64,000 bases of DNA from Metarhizium brunneum. Its lineage: Eukaryota; Ascomycota; Sordariomycetes; Hypocreales; Clavicipitaceae. The stretch covers positions 620,001 through 684,000 of the forward strand of contig NC_089425.1 of assembly GCF_013426205.1 (NCBI RefSeq). Reading direction: 5' to 3'. How positions within the stretch are numbered: the stretch's first letter is position 1; each line of letters opens with the position of its first letter. This document shows positions 18,358-29,494 of the stretch, one piece after another. A program made the translations under genes and the position numbers. Below the pieces are notes generated by a model. That model was given only the letters and a program-made list of their open reading frames with translations. It had not been told where the DNA came from and did not search any database.

Positions 18358-18705
18358 ATGTCTGTAATTTGCCTACTCGATAATAGCAGCTGTCCACAGA
18401 ACGGTTGTGATGCAAAAGCTGAGTCTTGTCGACCATCCCGGGTAGGCCTTTGTAGACGAAAATTTTGTGATCTGGCCATAAGAAAGTACCGCGCGGACCC
18501 GCTGCTAGTTCGCAGTGACTTCTTTCTCACAGATGCGATGTACTCATTGTGGGGAGATGTGGAGCGCTGGCCTCTTGGTACCCCCTGCAACAAACCTGAC
18601 ATGGGAGTTTTGCAACAGTGCACCCTATCGGCCTCCGTAGTCGTCGGGTCGCGCACAATCTTAGAAGCGATCGCTCCCGCATTACTTAAGAAGCTCGCGT
18701 TCTAA
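18358..18705 (+). CDS. Possible small Cys-containing protein (115 aa)
   Basis: From the ATG at 18358 the frame gives 115 residues with eight cysteines, several in the first 40 (ICLLDNSSCPQNGC, SCRPSRVGLC). A minus-strand frame covers the same span, so chance is possible. No signal peptide or family is evident. The sequence around it (17840-18350, 18710-18980) shows nothing supported. Confidence 0.2.
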   Translation: MSVICLLDNSSCPQNGCDAKAESCRPSRVGLCRRKFCDLAIRKYRADPLLVRSDFFLTDAMYSLWGDVERWPLGTPCNKPDMGVLQQCTLSASVVVGSRTILEAIAPALLKKLAF

Positions 18706-18983
18706 ATCACAATCGTATTCTATTAGTCAGTAACTGCTATGTATTATGCAGCTGCCTGTTCATTCCAACCTCATCAAAGAATGTAGCTACTCGGGGCGCT
18801 ACCGCTGAAATTTATTGAGAGGGTAGAGACAAGATGGATAGAGTCATCTTCTTCTTGTGCTGACACGAGGCTGTTCTTGCGTTGCCTTATGCAGTGAGCT
18901 GTGGCCAAGGTACTTGTGGTGGAGGTGGCAGAATGCAAGGGATCTTAACAAAAATTATTTGGGCGAATCAGGAGTGTTGAAAG

Positions 18984-19044
18984 TCATGCCCGTGTAAGAC
19001 TCATGCCCGTGTAGCCAAAGTGTCATGCCCGTGTAGCAATTCCC
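18984..19044 (+). repeat. Three copies of TCATGCCCGTGTA and a shared 25-mer
   Basis: The 13-mer occurs at 18984, 19001 and 19023. The last copy, extended to GTGTCATGCCCGTGTAGC plus AATTCCC (19020-19044), recurs with a few changes at 21446-21470. These two direct copies bracket the MULE wreck and may be remains of element termini. Confidence 0.55.
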
Positions 19045-19359
19045 TATTGACATTCGCAGCAAAGGTGGGCGGTCGTTCACGGAAGCTATTGGACTGGTTG
19101 AACTTGGCATGAGGTTTCATCTATGGTAACATGGGCGCAATTCATACATTTCACGATTTCTAATGGTATTGAACCACATCCATACAAAAAGAGCGGTGCC
19201 ATTTTGGGTGTCATCAGGAAGCTTAAACTCCCCGCTCGGTCTGAGAGGACATTGACTAATATATGAGTGAATGACCTTCCATGTCTTACCTTGTCAAATG
19301 ACAGCTACCTCCGCCATGAGTTCCAGAATCAGCGAGTGTGAAGTTGCTACGGGTGGACA

Positions 19360-19501
19360 GTTAGAAATAGAGCCCCCTAGTGAGTAAATAGCGTGACTTA
19401 CTGTTGCCACTGCACCTCTATCGCGTCCAACAAGACTGTACTCCCGGGGCTGTAGTCTTCGCCACCGAATGAGCTTTCATTGAATTGTTCTATACCAAGC
19501 C
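19360..19501 (-). pseudogene. DUF3435 recombinase fragment (exon 1 end and intron 1)
   Basis: This stretch matches 34508-34653 closely, in the same orientation: the end of exon 1 and intron 1 of the intact DUF3435 gene. Faint similarity continues a little to the left into exon 2. It breaks off at 19501/19502, where MULE coding sequence on the other strand begins, so a second copy of the recombinase gene was cut here by insertion or recombination. Confidence 0.8.
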
Positions 19502-20345
19502 AGGAGGATTTGCAGGGACTTGAGACATGGGATGAGTTTTACAATCATTGGCACTCAATCATGGGGTCCCCAACCAGGGAGATGTTCGCCGCGCGTCTTT
19601 TGAAGTTCGAAGAAGCGTACCTTACAGACTATATCGAAGAGGTTGGATATATTAAAACGACTTGGCTTGATCCATACAAGGAGAAGCTTGTTAAAGCCTG
19701 GGTTGATCAGCATCTTCACTTCGACAACGTGGTTACTTCACGAGTTGAGGGCATTCATGGATTGCTAAAGAGCCATCTGGAAGTATCCACCCTAGACTTG
19801 TTCGAAGCTTGGAGAACAATAAAGCTGGTATCAGCAAATTAACTAGCTGAGTTAAGGTCCAACCAGGCTAAGCAGCAAATTCGCACTCCAATTGAACTTT
19901 CTGGAGCATTATATAGTACAGTCCATGGCTGGGTATCGCACCAAGCTCTGCGGAAAGTCGAAGAACAACGAAAGTTGTTGCTGAAGAAGGATTCGCCTCC
20001 GTCGCGGACTTGTACCGGGTCTTTTACTCGATCGCAGGGCCTACCATGCGTTCACAAGCTAGATGCTTTGTTGACACAAGGCCATGCACTGCAACTAGAA
20101 GATTTCCACACACACTGGCGTCTGATACGGAAAGACACTCCCAGGCTACTTCTAGAGCCTCGTAAACGTGTCGACTCGATTATGACAAATTAAACGCTGC
20201 CGTTGTCAAGCGTCCGAAGAGAGCTAAGCGGCTTCGAACTGGTCGAGAAAACAACTGCGGTCAGAGCGCCGCCTTTATGTAGCAAGTGCCATATACTAGG
20301 TCACACAAGGACGTCCAGGGAATGCCCTCTGAGATATGTAGAGCT
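19502..20345 (+). pseudogene. MULE transposase, C-terminal part
   Basis: One frame reads through 19502-20345 apart from TAA stops at 19840 and 20191. It shows a Mutator-like transposase C-terminal region (WDEFYNHWHSIMGSP, VTSRVEGIHGLLKSHL), a SWIM-like finger (TCTGSFTRSQGLPCVHKL) and a zinc knuckle (LCSKCHILGHTRTSREC). The first stop replaces a Q codon (TAA for CAA), the C-to-T change RIP makes. The N-terminal half with the first catalytic residues is absent, replaced by DUF3435 sequence. The element is dead. Confidence 0.8.
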
Positions 20346-20349
20346 CGAA

Positions 20350-22840
20350 ACTCAAATGCCTACCACGACAGGACACAGCCGGTCAAACTGCCATAAAAGC
20401 AGACCAATTACGACCTCCGAACGGCTGAGCCACATGTATCGTCAACAGTGTCAACGCCTCTGCAGCAAGGACCAGGTCTACCTTCTGAGCCTGTGGCAGC
20501 CAGCGCAGGGAGGCCCATGTTTCCCTGCCAGGTTGCTCCAAGTTCCCACTGTGACGAGGGTTCCGACCCTGCTGTGCGAATTTTCTCAGATTCGTCCCAT
20601 TTATCCTTGGAGAAAGCTACCAACTTCGACAATTTTCTGCAAACTGCAGCGATTGCATTGAGAAGTCGACGGAGCTGAAAATAGCCACGATGTGGGAACA
20701 CTTTTGCCGCTTGAAATTGTTCCAGCACTTCCTTTTGACTGCTGGCGAGTTAGCTCTGTAGTTGACCACGATGTTACCGATACGAGTGGTTATAAGACCT
20801 AAGCTGCCACCTAGGCAATGATTCTTGCGTGTTCTTGACTGAGGCAGCATTATGCTTGAAGAAATGAGAGACCTGATCTTGACATCCTCCTGCTCAATCA
20901 GGAGAGGTACCCGTATCTGGAAGAGCTGGGGTTGGTGTGTGAATCGAACGAAGAGGCAAGATCGCGAGAGATGCAGCCTACAAGGAGTATATCGGCGGAA
21001 TCGGAGGTCGTGCTACTTACTAGTTACCGATAGGCTGTCAAGCAGGGGTGAGTTTAGGTAAGGGTGGCGCGGCTTGTTGTGTGGTAACTTACGTGCACAC
21101 TCGCATCAATGTTAAACTTTCGTCGATCAGAGTGGCACGCTTTCCGTCACGTTCAAGCTACCTCCCACCGCCAAACACGACCAGATTACAAATTATCACA
21201 GAAAGGGAACTAAAGAAAAATTATAACAGACCCACACGCAAGCCATCAGGTTCTCTCGTTGACGTAATTGAGGTAGCTCGCGTGTACATTAAATTGATCA
21301 TCCGGAACAGATCGGCTGGGGTTTGACCAAAAATCTGTATGTAATTGGTCGGTCGATACAATTTCTGGCGCCACGAGGCCATAAGGTTAATATGTCAGAC
21401 GGGAGCTGAGAGGCTTTCAAGGCTCAGAATGCCCCTGCGTCCAACGTGTTATGCCGGTATAGCAATTCCCAGCAAATGTGATGTGGTGGGGCGATGCTTC
21501 GCACTAGTGACGTTTTTAACGATCGGCCAAGATCAATGATATCGGGGTTTCAGAAACTGATCAGCCACCTTGCTGTCGTCAAGTGGCTGAGGAGCCTTCT
21601 TAACTCAAGATGAATGGCATGAGCCCTTCCGAGGGATAGAAGGGAGCAGCGAACAAGAAGATGATAGTTAACACGGGTCTCACAACGTGACGTATCTACC
21701 TTCTGTGCATCTACCTTCCAGGTTTAACTAACAAATACTTCAGACTGCCCACACAATATTATGCTCAAAGAGTACCCACATTTTTTCGAACCAATGTCAA
21801 TCTCTCTACCCAGTAAACGTCCCTGCGGTCTCCCAAGTACTTAGCTGAACCATAACTGGCACTCAAGCCCCAAATGGTTGTCCTGAATGTGCTGTGGTTC
21901 TCATTGCAATCAACTATCTACACACTTTGTTTGCAAGTTTCTTCGTTGAGCCCTCAGAGGACTTGAGGCCTTGGAAAGTCAGCACACATTTTAAACATAG
22001 TTTCATAGGATCAGGTACCGATTGTAGGAAATGCCTCGGCCAATATGTTTTGTTCATCTATTAAAAATCTTTCTATCAGGTTAAGGGCCCATGAGATGAC
22101 CCATGATATTAGGGCTTGGGCTTTGAGAAGAGCCATATTATGCTGATTATAAGATTGAATTAGTGAATATTATCAACTTCTGTGTGAAGAATGACAAGAT
22201 AATGTACTCCAGGAGGCAACCCGCAAGCTTTCCAATCAGGAACTTGCTGAACATCCCAACCGGCCCGAGCTCATTATCAACATCCCGTAGTACTGTGGAA
22301 GGGTAGTCGTGCTGAGGTATCGTCTTTCGTTGAATAGCCATACCAACCTGCTTGACCACCTTCCTGGAGGTTGCATTCTCGGCTGAACTAAAACTACGAT
22401 GGCATTAGGGTTAGCACTAAAAATGCGAAGTAATGGGACATGACGTCATTTTTGTGCACCCTCCTGGAAATGATAGAGGCTTAGCTGTTAAGTGATTTAC
22501 TAAGTACTTACTGCCAAGTTGGAGATAACGTAATACCCCGGGCTCTCACCGGGTGGTTTATGACATTGCTGACTTGCATGTGAAGCTCTAGACCTGATCT
22601 ACAAAAGTCTTGACAGTAAATCATAGGCTCCGACGACTATAATACGTTCCACAGCCTAGAAGTACTTTTTAAGGTTGGCCCTTCAGATTCGTACGCATCA
22701 ATTACTTGTTTCTCAAATATATTCTAGTTTATACAACTGTCTCAGCGATTCGTCAGTTGCCTTAGCTATGTCGAAAACATTACTCAGCAATAGCGAAGCT
22801 GCCGTATCTCCCGAAGTGCTAGTAAAATCTCGACAGGGAA
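20350..22840. other. Unassigned region between MULE wreck and HMGR
   Basis: No gene is supported. Open frames are short and overlap on both strands. The second copy of the 25-mer repeat lies at 21446-21470. The stretch 22540-22840 would hold the promoter of the HMG-CoA reductase; no TATA box was identified with confidence. Confidence 0.45.
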
Positions 22841-22843
22841 GTA

Positions 22844-24349
22844 ATGCCCATGTATGCAGACGTTGTTATAATTCAGTGCGTCTATTGGGACTACAATACT
22901 GATCTCGCTTATCAGCGACCCGCAAGGCTCGACGTGGATCTGCATGCTATGACAGCGCCCTCACTCCTTATACGTAAACTGTATAATACCGGGCATACGA
23001 ATCATGACGTGCCTGTTATGAAACAGTACAATGGTCTGAATGAGGCAGATGTTCTGTCTAAGTGCGTTGCAGAAGAAATACCACTTCATGCCCTTGAACA
23101 CTACACGCAAGGCCCAGACCAGGCGGTAGCCCTAAGGCGTCGTGTCCTGGCCAAATTTCTTGCCATCACAGGGCTCAGTGGAAAAAGTCTTGCGAAATTA
23201 CCGCACCAGAACTACAACTGGGATCTCGTCGTTGGCTCCTATTGTGAAAACGTAATTGGGTACATGCCGGTCCCGGTTGGCGTGGCTGGCCCTGTCTTGA
23301 TTGATTCAAAGAATTTTTTTATCCCTATGGCTACAACAGAGGGCGCACTTATTGCTAGTACGAATAGAGGCTGCAAGGCAATTAACAACGCAGGCGGCGT
23401 CACTACGAATCTAACCGATGATGGCATCACCCGTGGTCCATGCGTCCAATTCCCCGGTACAGAACGAGCAGCTTTTGCCAAGAATTGGATTAGCTCACAC
23501 GAGGGCCAGGTCATCTTGCGCGATGCTTTTGAGAGCACCAGTAATATTGCCAAGTTGCGAAGGGTCAATGCAAGCATTGCTGGGAGAAGTCTATATATCC
23601 GGTTCAAGGCGACAACCGGCGACGCCATGGGTATGAACATGATTTCAAAAGGTGTCGAAAATGCCCTGCGAGTTATGAGCCAAGACCCCAAGTTTGAAGA
23701 CATGCGAGTCGTTTCTTTGTCTGGCAACTACTGCACAGACAAAAAAGCTTCTGCGCTCAATTGGATCGAAGGTAGAGGTAAGAGTGTCGTAGCAGAAGCT
23801 GTTATCCCACATCAAGCTGTTCAATCAGTCTTAAAATGCACCGCCGAAGCAATGGTTCGAATCAATAATTCAAAGAATCTTGTCGGCTCGGCGATGGCAG
23901 GAGTTATTGGCGGGTATAATGCTCATGCCGCCAATATTGTCGCCGCCATCTTCATCGCTACCGGGCAGGATCCAGCACAGGTCGTGGAAAGCGCAAATTG
24001 CATAACTCTCATGGAGTGGTAGGTAATAACAGTGCTCGAGATTTTCCTGGATAACTAATAGATTCCAGCAACTGCGTCGATAATTCATTACGTGTATCAG
24101 TCACCATGCCCTCCCTTGAAGTCGGCACTGTAGGGGGGGGGCACAGTGCTGGAGCCCCAGAGCTCCATGCTAGAGATGCTTGGCGTGGCCGGCGCGCATC
24201 CTACAGAAACAGGCCGGAACGCCCAGTGCCTAGCAAGCATTATTGCGGCGGCAACTCTCGCCGGGGAGGTGTCCCTGTGTGCCGCCCTGACGAGTGGTGA
24301 CCTGGTCAATGCCCATTTGAATCTCAATAGAGCTTCACCTAGGAAGTAG
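22844..24349 (+). pseudogene. HMG-CoA reductase catalytic domain, one-base frameshift
   Basis: The product would reduce HMG-CoA to mevalonate with NADPH, the committed step to isoprenoids. Signature motifs: ENVIGYMPVPVG, TEGALIASTNRG (catalytic Glu), the Lys in NWIEGRGKSVV, GDAMGMNM (catalytic Asp), GTVGGG, and a final His in [11 protein letters not shown] 50-bp intron at 24019-24068 (GTAGGT...TTCCAG) removes the stop at 24020. In exon 2 a run of nine G at 24133-24141 where eight would keep the frame breaks [11 protein letters not shown]. The start may be ATG 22844 or 22949. There is no membrane/sterol-sensing region, unlike the usual fungal enzyme of about 1000 residues, so it is a soluble-type paralogue. 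The frameshift could also be a base-call error in the homopolymer. Confidence 0.85.
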
Positions 24350-24480
24350 GCATCGCATTAATTCACGTTCAACAGCTCTAAGTAGTTCTTACCCAGTAAA
24401 GGCAAATATCAATCCCAAGACGGGGTTTGTTTGGCGGCCTAGTGGCAGGCAAACGGAAAAACTTCTTACATTCGACAACT

Positions 24481-24496
24481 GCATAACTAGTTATGC
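24481..24496. repeat. 16-bp perfect palindrome
   Basis: GCATAACTAGTTATGC reads the same on both strands. It lies about 80 bases before the copia gag remnant and may be part of a lost promoter or LTR. Confidence 0.5.
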
Positions 24497-24569
24497 TTGT
24501 GCTATTAGTTAGTTATGTTAAAATAAGCAGCAGAATCGCTTGTTCTAAAGACAAAGGATTACAATAATG

Positions 24570-25527
24570 CTGTTAAGCAAGGAGTACAGCCGTTATTACA
24601 GCTCAACGATCTTAGCGATCATGCCCAACTACGAGAGGCAGCAATAGCAATTCAAGGGGCCCTGATTCATACCCCGCCCAACGCTACGGATACGAGCAAG
24701 GAATGGTCAATTAGAAGCGTAGCTATCAAGCTACAGACCTGGGCCAGCTCAGCACTTCCAGCCCAACCAGAGAGACCCTCCTCCAGACAGGGAACGGCGT
24801 TCCAAGCTAATACCAGAAAGAGTAATCAGGGTAGAAGAGCAAGCCAATCCCAACCAGATCGTAAAAGAGGGCGCTCAGATAACCAGGAGGATAGCAACAA
24901 GAGAAAGAACTAAACTGTGAAGCTTGTGGCCAGCAACGACATGATTTTAGTTCCTGTTAGTCAGCTATCCCAGAACTTCGTCCTGAAGGAGTACCTGCAA
25001 ATCACCGTCTAGAAGGTCTGGTGAGGAAAGTGTTGGCTGCCGATCCGGAACTAAAAGCCAAAGTAGCTGAACTTCAAAAAGCAGCACAGAAAGACCAACA
25101 TCAGCAGGAACAAGAAAAGAAACAAGCTTCATTCCAGTGACAACCAGCCAAATCAAGCTTGGAACGACGAATTGTTGGTCAAGCATTACCACAGGGCGCA
25201 GCGTTTCCAATGTGTCTAGGAACCTGTCTGCAAGCGGACCAGTATCCCTTACGATCGTCAACCATTCTTGATTCTAGAGCTTCGTTAGATATATTCAACG
25301 ACCTCGCCAGGTTCAAATCAATAAGAAAACCAGAATCCGGACAGGAACACTACCTGATTGCTGGTAATTCAGAGGTTAAAATCAAGGGTTATGGCCGAGT
25401 CAATTTGCCAGTCACAAGGCCTAATGGATTAATTGGCATCCTACGAATCAAGGACGCTGCATATTGTCCTGCATTTGCCGTTAACACTGTATCATTCCAG
25501 TGTCTGTATGGTCGAGGCATCCGTTAG
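24570..25527 (+). pseudogene. Ty1/copia gag-protease remnant
   Basis: A gag-like frame (24570-24915) is followed after a frameshift by a zinc knuckle CEACGQQRHDFSSC and a helical stretch (PELKAKVAELQKAAQ). Next comes a protease-like region ending at 25527 (LDSRASLDIFNDLARF, YLIAGNSEVKIKGYGRVNLP, DAAYCPAFAVNTVSF). In copia proteases the first motif is D-S-G/A; here it is DSR, a loss by a G-to-A change. Stops and a shift between the blocks show the element is dead. No integrase or reverse transcriptase follows. Confidence 0.7.
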
Positions 25528-25817
25528 GATATAATATCGACTCTAACACGGCTAATCCATAAATCTAGAACATTAATCTGTATAGTTCAGAGATACTACA
25601 AACAATAGGTTCTTGAGTATCAGGAGACAACCAAAGCTAGCTTACAAGCAGCAGCCGCCTATATGGCCAGAAGAAGAAGGAGGACCAGCCGAGACCCAAG
25701 ACACGGTGACTGTTTGTGACTCCATGGGCTTAAATATCACTTGGCTTACCATATTTTGGAGCATTTGTACAGGTCTTATCAGCCAATTAGGGCTCATGGA
25801 TTTTAATACGTATATGT

Positions 25818-25943
25818 GATTGCAATCAATTGCAATCAATTGCAATATAGGTCCAAATTGCCGCAATTCAATCAATTGCAATCGTGATCCCATGTGGGGC
25901 CCTGTTAATCAATTGCAACTGACCCCCGATTGCAATTGATTAA
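25818..25943. repeat. Cluster of ATTGCAATCAATTGCAAT-type motifs
   Basis: GATTGCAATCAATTGCAATC and parts of it recur in both orientations at 25818-25846, 25864-25882, 25915-25926 and 25928-25941. Such CAATTG-rich inverted arrays are common at DNA transposon ends. A transposase-like fragment begins directly after it. Confidence 0.55.
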
Positions 25944-25954
25944 CTGATTAGCAA

Positions 25955-26143
25955 GCCTGGGCATACACCTTATCAAGACATCGAATTATCGCTAGTTGTG
26001 CAGGATCTCATCAATTCGCTTGTATCGACCAAAACTCCGTCCGAGATATACCGGGAGATTCGACAGATTCTAGAAGGAAAGCCTGTGACCCGGCATCAGG
26101 TCTACTATCTCTGGCAGAAAGCGAATGCCGAGATCTGGCACTG
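25955..26143 (+). pseudogene. DNA transposase N-terminal fragment
   Basis: The frame reads PYQDIELSLVVQDLIN, TKTPSEIYREIRQ, VTRHQVYYLWQKANAEIW, a helix-turn-helix-like region that resembles the N-terminus of fungal MULE-type transposases. Resemblance to transposase ends at about 26140; the frame stays open to 26531 but with unrelated sequence. So only the DNA-binding start survives. Confidence 0.45.
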
Positions 26144-27200
26144 TTGCCTGTTCACCTCTTTCCCCCCCACTTGTTTCGCGTGGCAATCAAGACGTGCTTC
26201 CACCAACGACTTAGCTTACACCCTTGCCGATCTACAGTCGTTGTCACTTCCGACTCACTATTTTAGCGCCGTTTTAATTGCATACTCTGCCAATTTAAGA
26301 AACGCCACTTTGACTAGGTCAGTGCATGCAGGGCGTGTCGCTTGTGACACGCTTAACAGCGTGCAACAGAGAAAATTGGACACAGTTGGACCTTGGTATT
26401 GGCCGGTAATGAACCAGTCACCACTACTCGTAAGTCTAACGCCATGCGCGGTTGAACATCTCCTTAACAAGTTAAAAAGTGTACTAAGTTGCACACATCC
26501 TAATTTCAATCATAATGCAAGTCAAACTTAACAGCCACTAGGTTGTAAAGCTAAGAAATAGAACGCTACGTAGGCGTTGGGCGCGTCGCCGGCACAGTGC
26601 GGAATGATGCAAAATCCAGTTGGGCAACCCTGCCTTAAGATACCCAGCATCAGTGTGGTTTTCCATACATGGAAAAGGGTGCAATTCACACCAGAGTGTC
26701 GCCCCACATTTATTCCCAGTATTATAATACGCCTTTCTAAACCTAGTCCGTGCGCTATAACTAATATCTATTTACTATAGATACTTACTGTATAATAGAC
26801 AAGTGACACTATATAATTAATTTGTGAGAGTATCCACACCGTATTTCTGACAAGATGCTTTGTTATGGGAGCGCTGCCATGCCGTTGCATGTGAAAATGT
26901 ATGGGGGGTCCTGGTATTAATCCACTAAGCTGTATCGGGCCACAGAGGGGGAAGCAGTGCGCACTAGTAAAAAGAAGCAGTGGCGAATAGCAATACACCA
27001 AACTAGAACGAAATGGAGACAGTGGGGTTGCTGAGTGGAAGCAAGTGTTGAACATGAAACAGCATCACGTGCAGGGTCCAGCCTGCGCCTTCCATAAATA
27101 GCGTGCCTTGACGGCATCTCTAGCTTACAGAATCAACGCACTCCTTTCATCTGTGTTCCGCTGTAACGTTCAGCAGCAAGGTCACTGAGAATATGGTCTA
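26144..27200. other. Unassigned region
   Basis: Frames on both strands are open near 26258-26531 without recognisable motifs. CATAAATAG near 27095 is TATA-like, but no gene follows it. Nothing else is supported. Confidence 0.4.
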
Positions 27201-27205
27201 TTGAG

Positions 27206-27325
27206 TTGTTCTGCCTCAGCTTCCAGTCTTTCGTATTCAGCTATTGCTTCTGGGTCTGCTTTGATGGCTTCAAGATCACAGCAGGTCAAGTACACCTGTT
27301 CGAGATCCTTTCCTCTACTCAATGG
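27206..27325 (-). pseudogene. Helitron helicase C-terminal tail fragment
   Basis: Near copy of positions 1-120. The minus-strand frame reads LSRGKDLEQVYLTCCDLEAI followed by KADPEAIAEYERLEAEAEQ. Only the last 40 or so codons of the helicase remain. In this copy the frame is intact, unlike at 1-120. Confidence 0.75.
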
Positions 27326-27399
27326 GCAACCACCGCTATCTCAAACACTTCCCCAGTCGTCGGCATGTCAAGCCTGTCACGTTATGAGACTCATTGTTA

Positions 27400-27885
27400 A
27401 CTAAGCTTGTTTTCTTGAATATAAAAAAAAATTTTTTTTTATCCTTTAAAAGGGTTCATGTCTGTTATCTTTAGTTTAAAAGACTTCCCAGCCACCTGAT
27501 TTCATTAGGGTGGCTGGCTAGCCTCTTAAACTACTAATATTAATAATTTTATGACATCTAGCAATTACGTCAAGTCTGCTTGTTCAACTAACAGAGGCAG
27601 CCTTATCCGACAAAGCCACCTCTGAGGTATACCATGTCTGCTAAACCCGCTAAACCTGCTATGCTGATATCATCTCTGCTAATCTTACTTATCCGATATC
27701 GTATCAGGATAGTGTGTTATCCAGATATCAGGTTAATCTATCATATCAGATATGATGTCAGGACAGGCAAGTCTGTTCAGGCGGCAAAGCGGCCGCTGAA
27801 GAGCTCGATTGTGCTTAATGCCTTCCAACACATTGTAAATATATTGGTTCAACGGATAAGACGTTACCATGGAACAAGGCTTCCT
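27400..27885. other. Non-coding stretch downstream of terpene synthase
   Basis: Holds an A-run/T-run pair at about 27422-27440 and, at 27690-27760, several CAGATATC- or GATATC-like words in both orientations, as in the ends of short non-autonomous elements. The 3' end of the terpene synthase transcript should lie here. Confidence 0.4.
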
Positions 27886-28914
27886 TTACACACTATGTCT
27901 AGAAGCAACTTGAGGCGTAGACAGGAATCGATCATCAGCGTCAACCGCAGCAAATTTATCCACATAGCGCAGCGTGTCGTGCTCTACCCAATCCAGATAT
28001 CCCCGTATCCAGTACTTAAGTCCGTCAACGAGACCTCGCAGCGTAACATTTGCCCGGGCTGTAACGGCGTCCGCGAGCTCCAAAAAGCTGGAAATTTCAG
28101 CATCCACGCGAGCAGCGGTAGTTTCGACACTATTCTGTAAAGAACCACCCTGCTCAGCGTAGATTACCACCATGTTTCTAAATTGACCAGGCTGTCGAAT
28201 TTCTACACCCAGGCTCTGAATGTCATTGGCCCAACAGACAATGTTATTTGCTCGGCGTACAAGTGCCTGCACATCAGGCTGATAGAACTCGTAAGGTTTA
28301 ACCGAGCCATTGTTGGCAGCATCTGACAGAGCAGTGCAAGGGTTCATGCCACTTGTATGACGCCGGATAGTTTGATATTCACGTATGCCGACAGATTTCG
28401 GTCGTATGTGGTTGAGAATTTGAAGGCCGGCAGTTGTTGCCCATAGCCGCATTCCTTGGGCGAACCGCTCGAACGGTTCAGCCTGCAGCAGACTTCGCAG
28501 CCTGCGACAAACGTCGAGCCATGCAAGTTCACCCCATACTGGCTCCAGTCCAGCAGAGTTGAAGTCAAGAACATCAATCATAGCCGTCAAGTTGCGCAGA
28601 GTGTCACCCGAAACTGTCTCAACACGGTCAACAAACAAGTCGTCGGCGAGAAAAAACCAGACGAAGTAGTCTGCAATTACTTGAAGTAATTCTTTTGCAG
28701 CGTTTGGATAGCATCGCGCTGCGAGCCAGCCGTAACGGGCCCGTATTACCCGACTGCGATGTTCGTCGTTCACCAGAAGATCGTAGTGATCAGCCCACTC
28801 AATCATCCTCGCCTCAATCACCTCCGCATGGGGTGAGCGTGCCCCAGGCCAAGGAACATTAAAAGCCGGAAGGCGTAATGCCGAAAGTTGAGGCTCCAAG
28901 ATTTGTTTTTCCAT
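27886..28914 (-). CDS. Class I terpene synthase (342 aa)
   Basis: The enzyme ionises a prenyl diphosphate, probably farnesyl diphosphate, and cyclises it to a sesquiterpene or its alcohol. The Mg-binding aspartate motif DDLFVD is at residues 91-96 and the NSE triad NDIQSLGVE at 230-238; near the C-terminus is an RY pair (DTLRYVD). The start is taken at ATG 28914 ([10 protein letters not shown]); the frame is open upstream to 29013 but without an ATG. Single exon, 342 residues, the size of microbial terpene synthases of the pentalenene/geosmin-like fold; bacterial-type enzymes of this kind are known in some fungi. No stops or shifts. An HMG-CoA reductase gene lies 3.5 kb away. The true product cannot be told from sequence. 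Confidence 0.9.
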   Translation of the reverse strand: MEKQILEPQLSALRLPAFNVPWPGARSPHAEVIEARMIEWADHYDLLVNDEHRSRVIRARYGWLAARCYPNAAKELLQVIADYFVWFFLADDLFVDRVETVSGDTLRNLTAMIDVLDFNSAGLEPVWGELAWLDVCRRLRSLLQAEPFERFAQGMRLWATTAGLQILNHIRPKSVGIREYQTIRRHTSGMNPCTALSDAANNGSVKPYEFYQPDVQALVRRANNIVCWANDIQSLGVEIRQPGQFRNMVVIYAEQGGSLQNSVETTAARVDAEISSFLELADAVTARANVTLRGLVDGLKYWIRGYLDWVEHDTLRYVDKFAAVDADDRFLSTPQVASRHSV

Positions 28915-29161
28915 GACTGAATAAACGAGCTCTTTGGGAAGCTTGTTTCGTAGTTGACAAGTTTTGTAAGTCCAGACTTCCTGAGGAGCAAGACTCGCAG
29001 CATTTATGGACACCAGAGTGCGACACCAGAGTGTTATTCATTCTCAAGCATTTACGGGAACTCCGCAACTTAACACTGCAATAACTTAAGCAGTCAACGA
29101 CTCGGTAGCGGAGTGTGTCCAGTGTGGGCAATCGACGTACCGATATTGATGAAATGTAGAT

Positions 29162-29191
29162 GTAGATAGATGTAGATCTACATCCATCTAC
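29162..29191. repeat. 30-bp near-perfect palindrome
   Basis: GTAGATAGATGTAGA and its reverse complement with one mismatch form a 30-bp palindrome centred on AGATCT (ATGTAGATCTACAT at 29170-29183 is exact). It lies between the terpene synthase promoter and a gypsy pol fragment. Confidence 0.6.
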
Positions 29192-29278
29192 TTGGGGGTT
29201 TGGCTACAGCGCCACATCACCTCTCTGAGGGGTGCAGGCGAAGACGGAACCAAAAGAATGGGGACGTGGCACGAGTAG

Positions 29279-29358
29279 TGGGTAATGTTGTCAGCGACTT
29301 TCCCATCGGCGAGGATCAGGGTGCGTGGCTTTGGTAGCTTATTGGTTTGAATCTTATG
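29279..29358 (-). pseudogene. Gypsy pol (protease-region) fragment
   Basis: On the minus strand this reads KIQTNKLPKPRTLILADGKV, almost the same as the protease region of the complete gypsy element near 6500-6580; about 90% of bases agree by eye. It is the scrap of a related older copy. Confidence 0.8.
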
Positions 29359-29494
29359 AGGGACCTGCGGCCCCCCGTGCCCCCCGCAGCTAGGATGCCA
29401 GCGCAAGCTTATCATCATGAAAAAGCTCTCTTCGCATCTTCATTTTCATATATATTGTATTTGGCGTGATACAAAATCTATTAATTCACAAGCA

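Noticed and set aside
18984..19036. CRISPR-like array
   Set aside because: Only three short copies with unequal tiny spacers, in a eukaryotic context.
26258..26531. Overlapping open frames on both strands
   Set aside because: Neither has an ATG in good position nor any known motif; the plus frame is the read-through of a transposase fragment.
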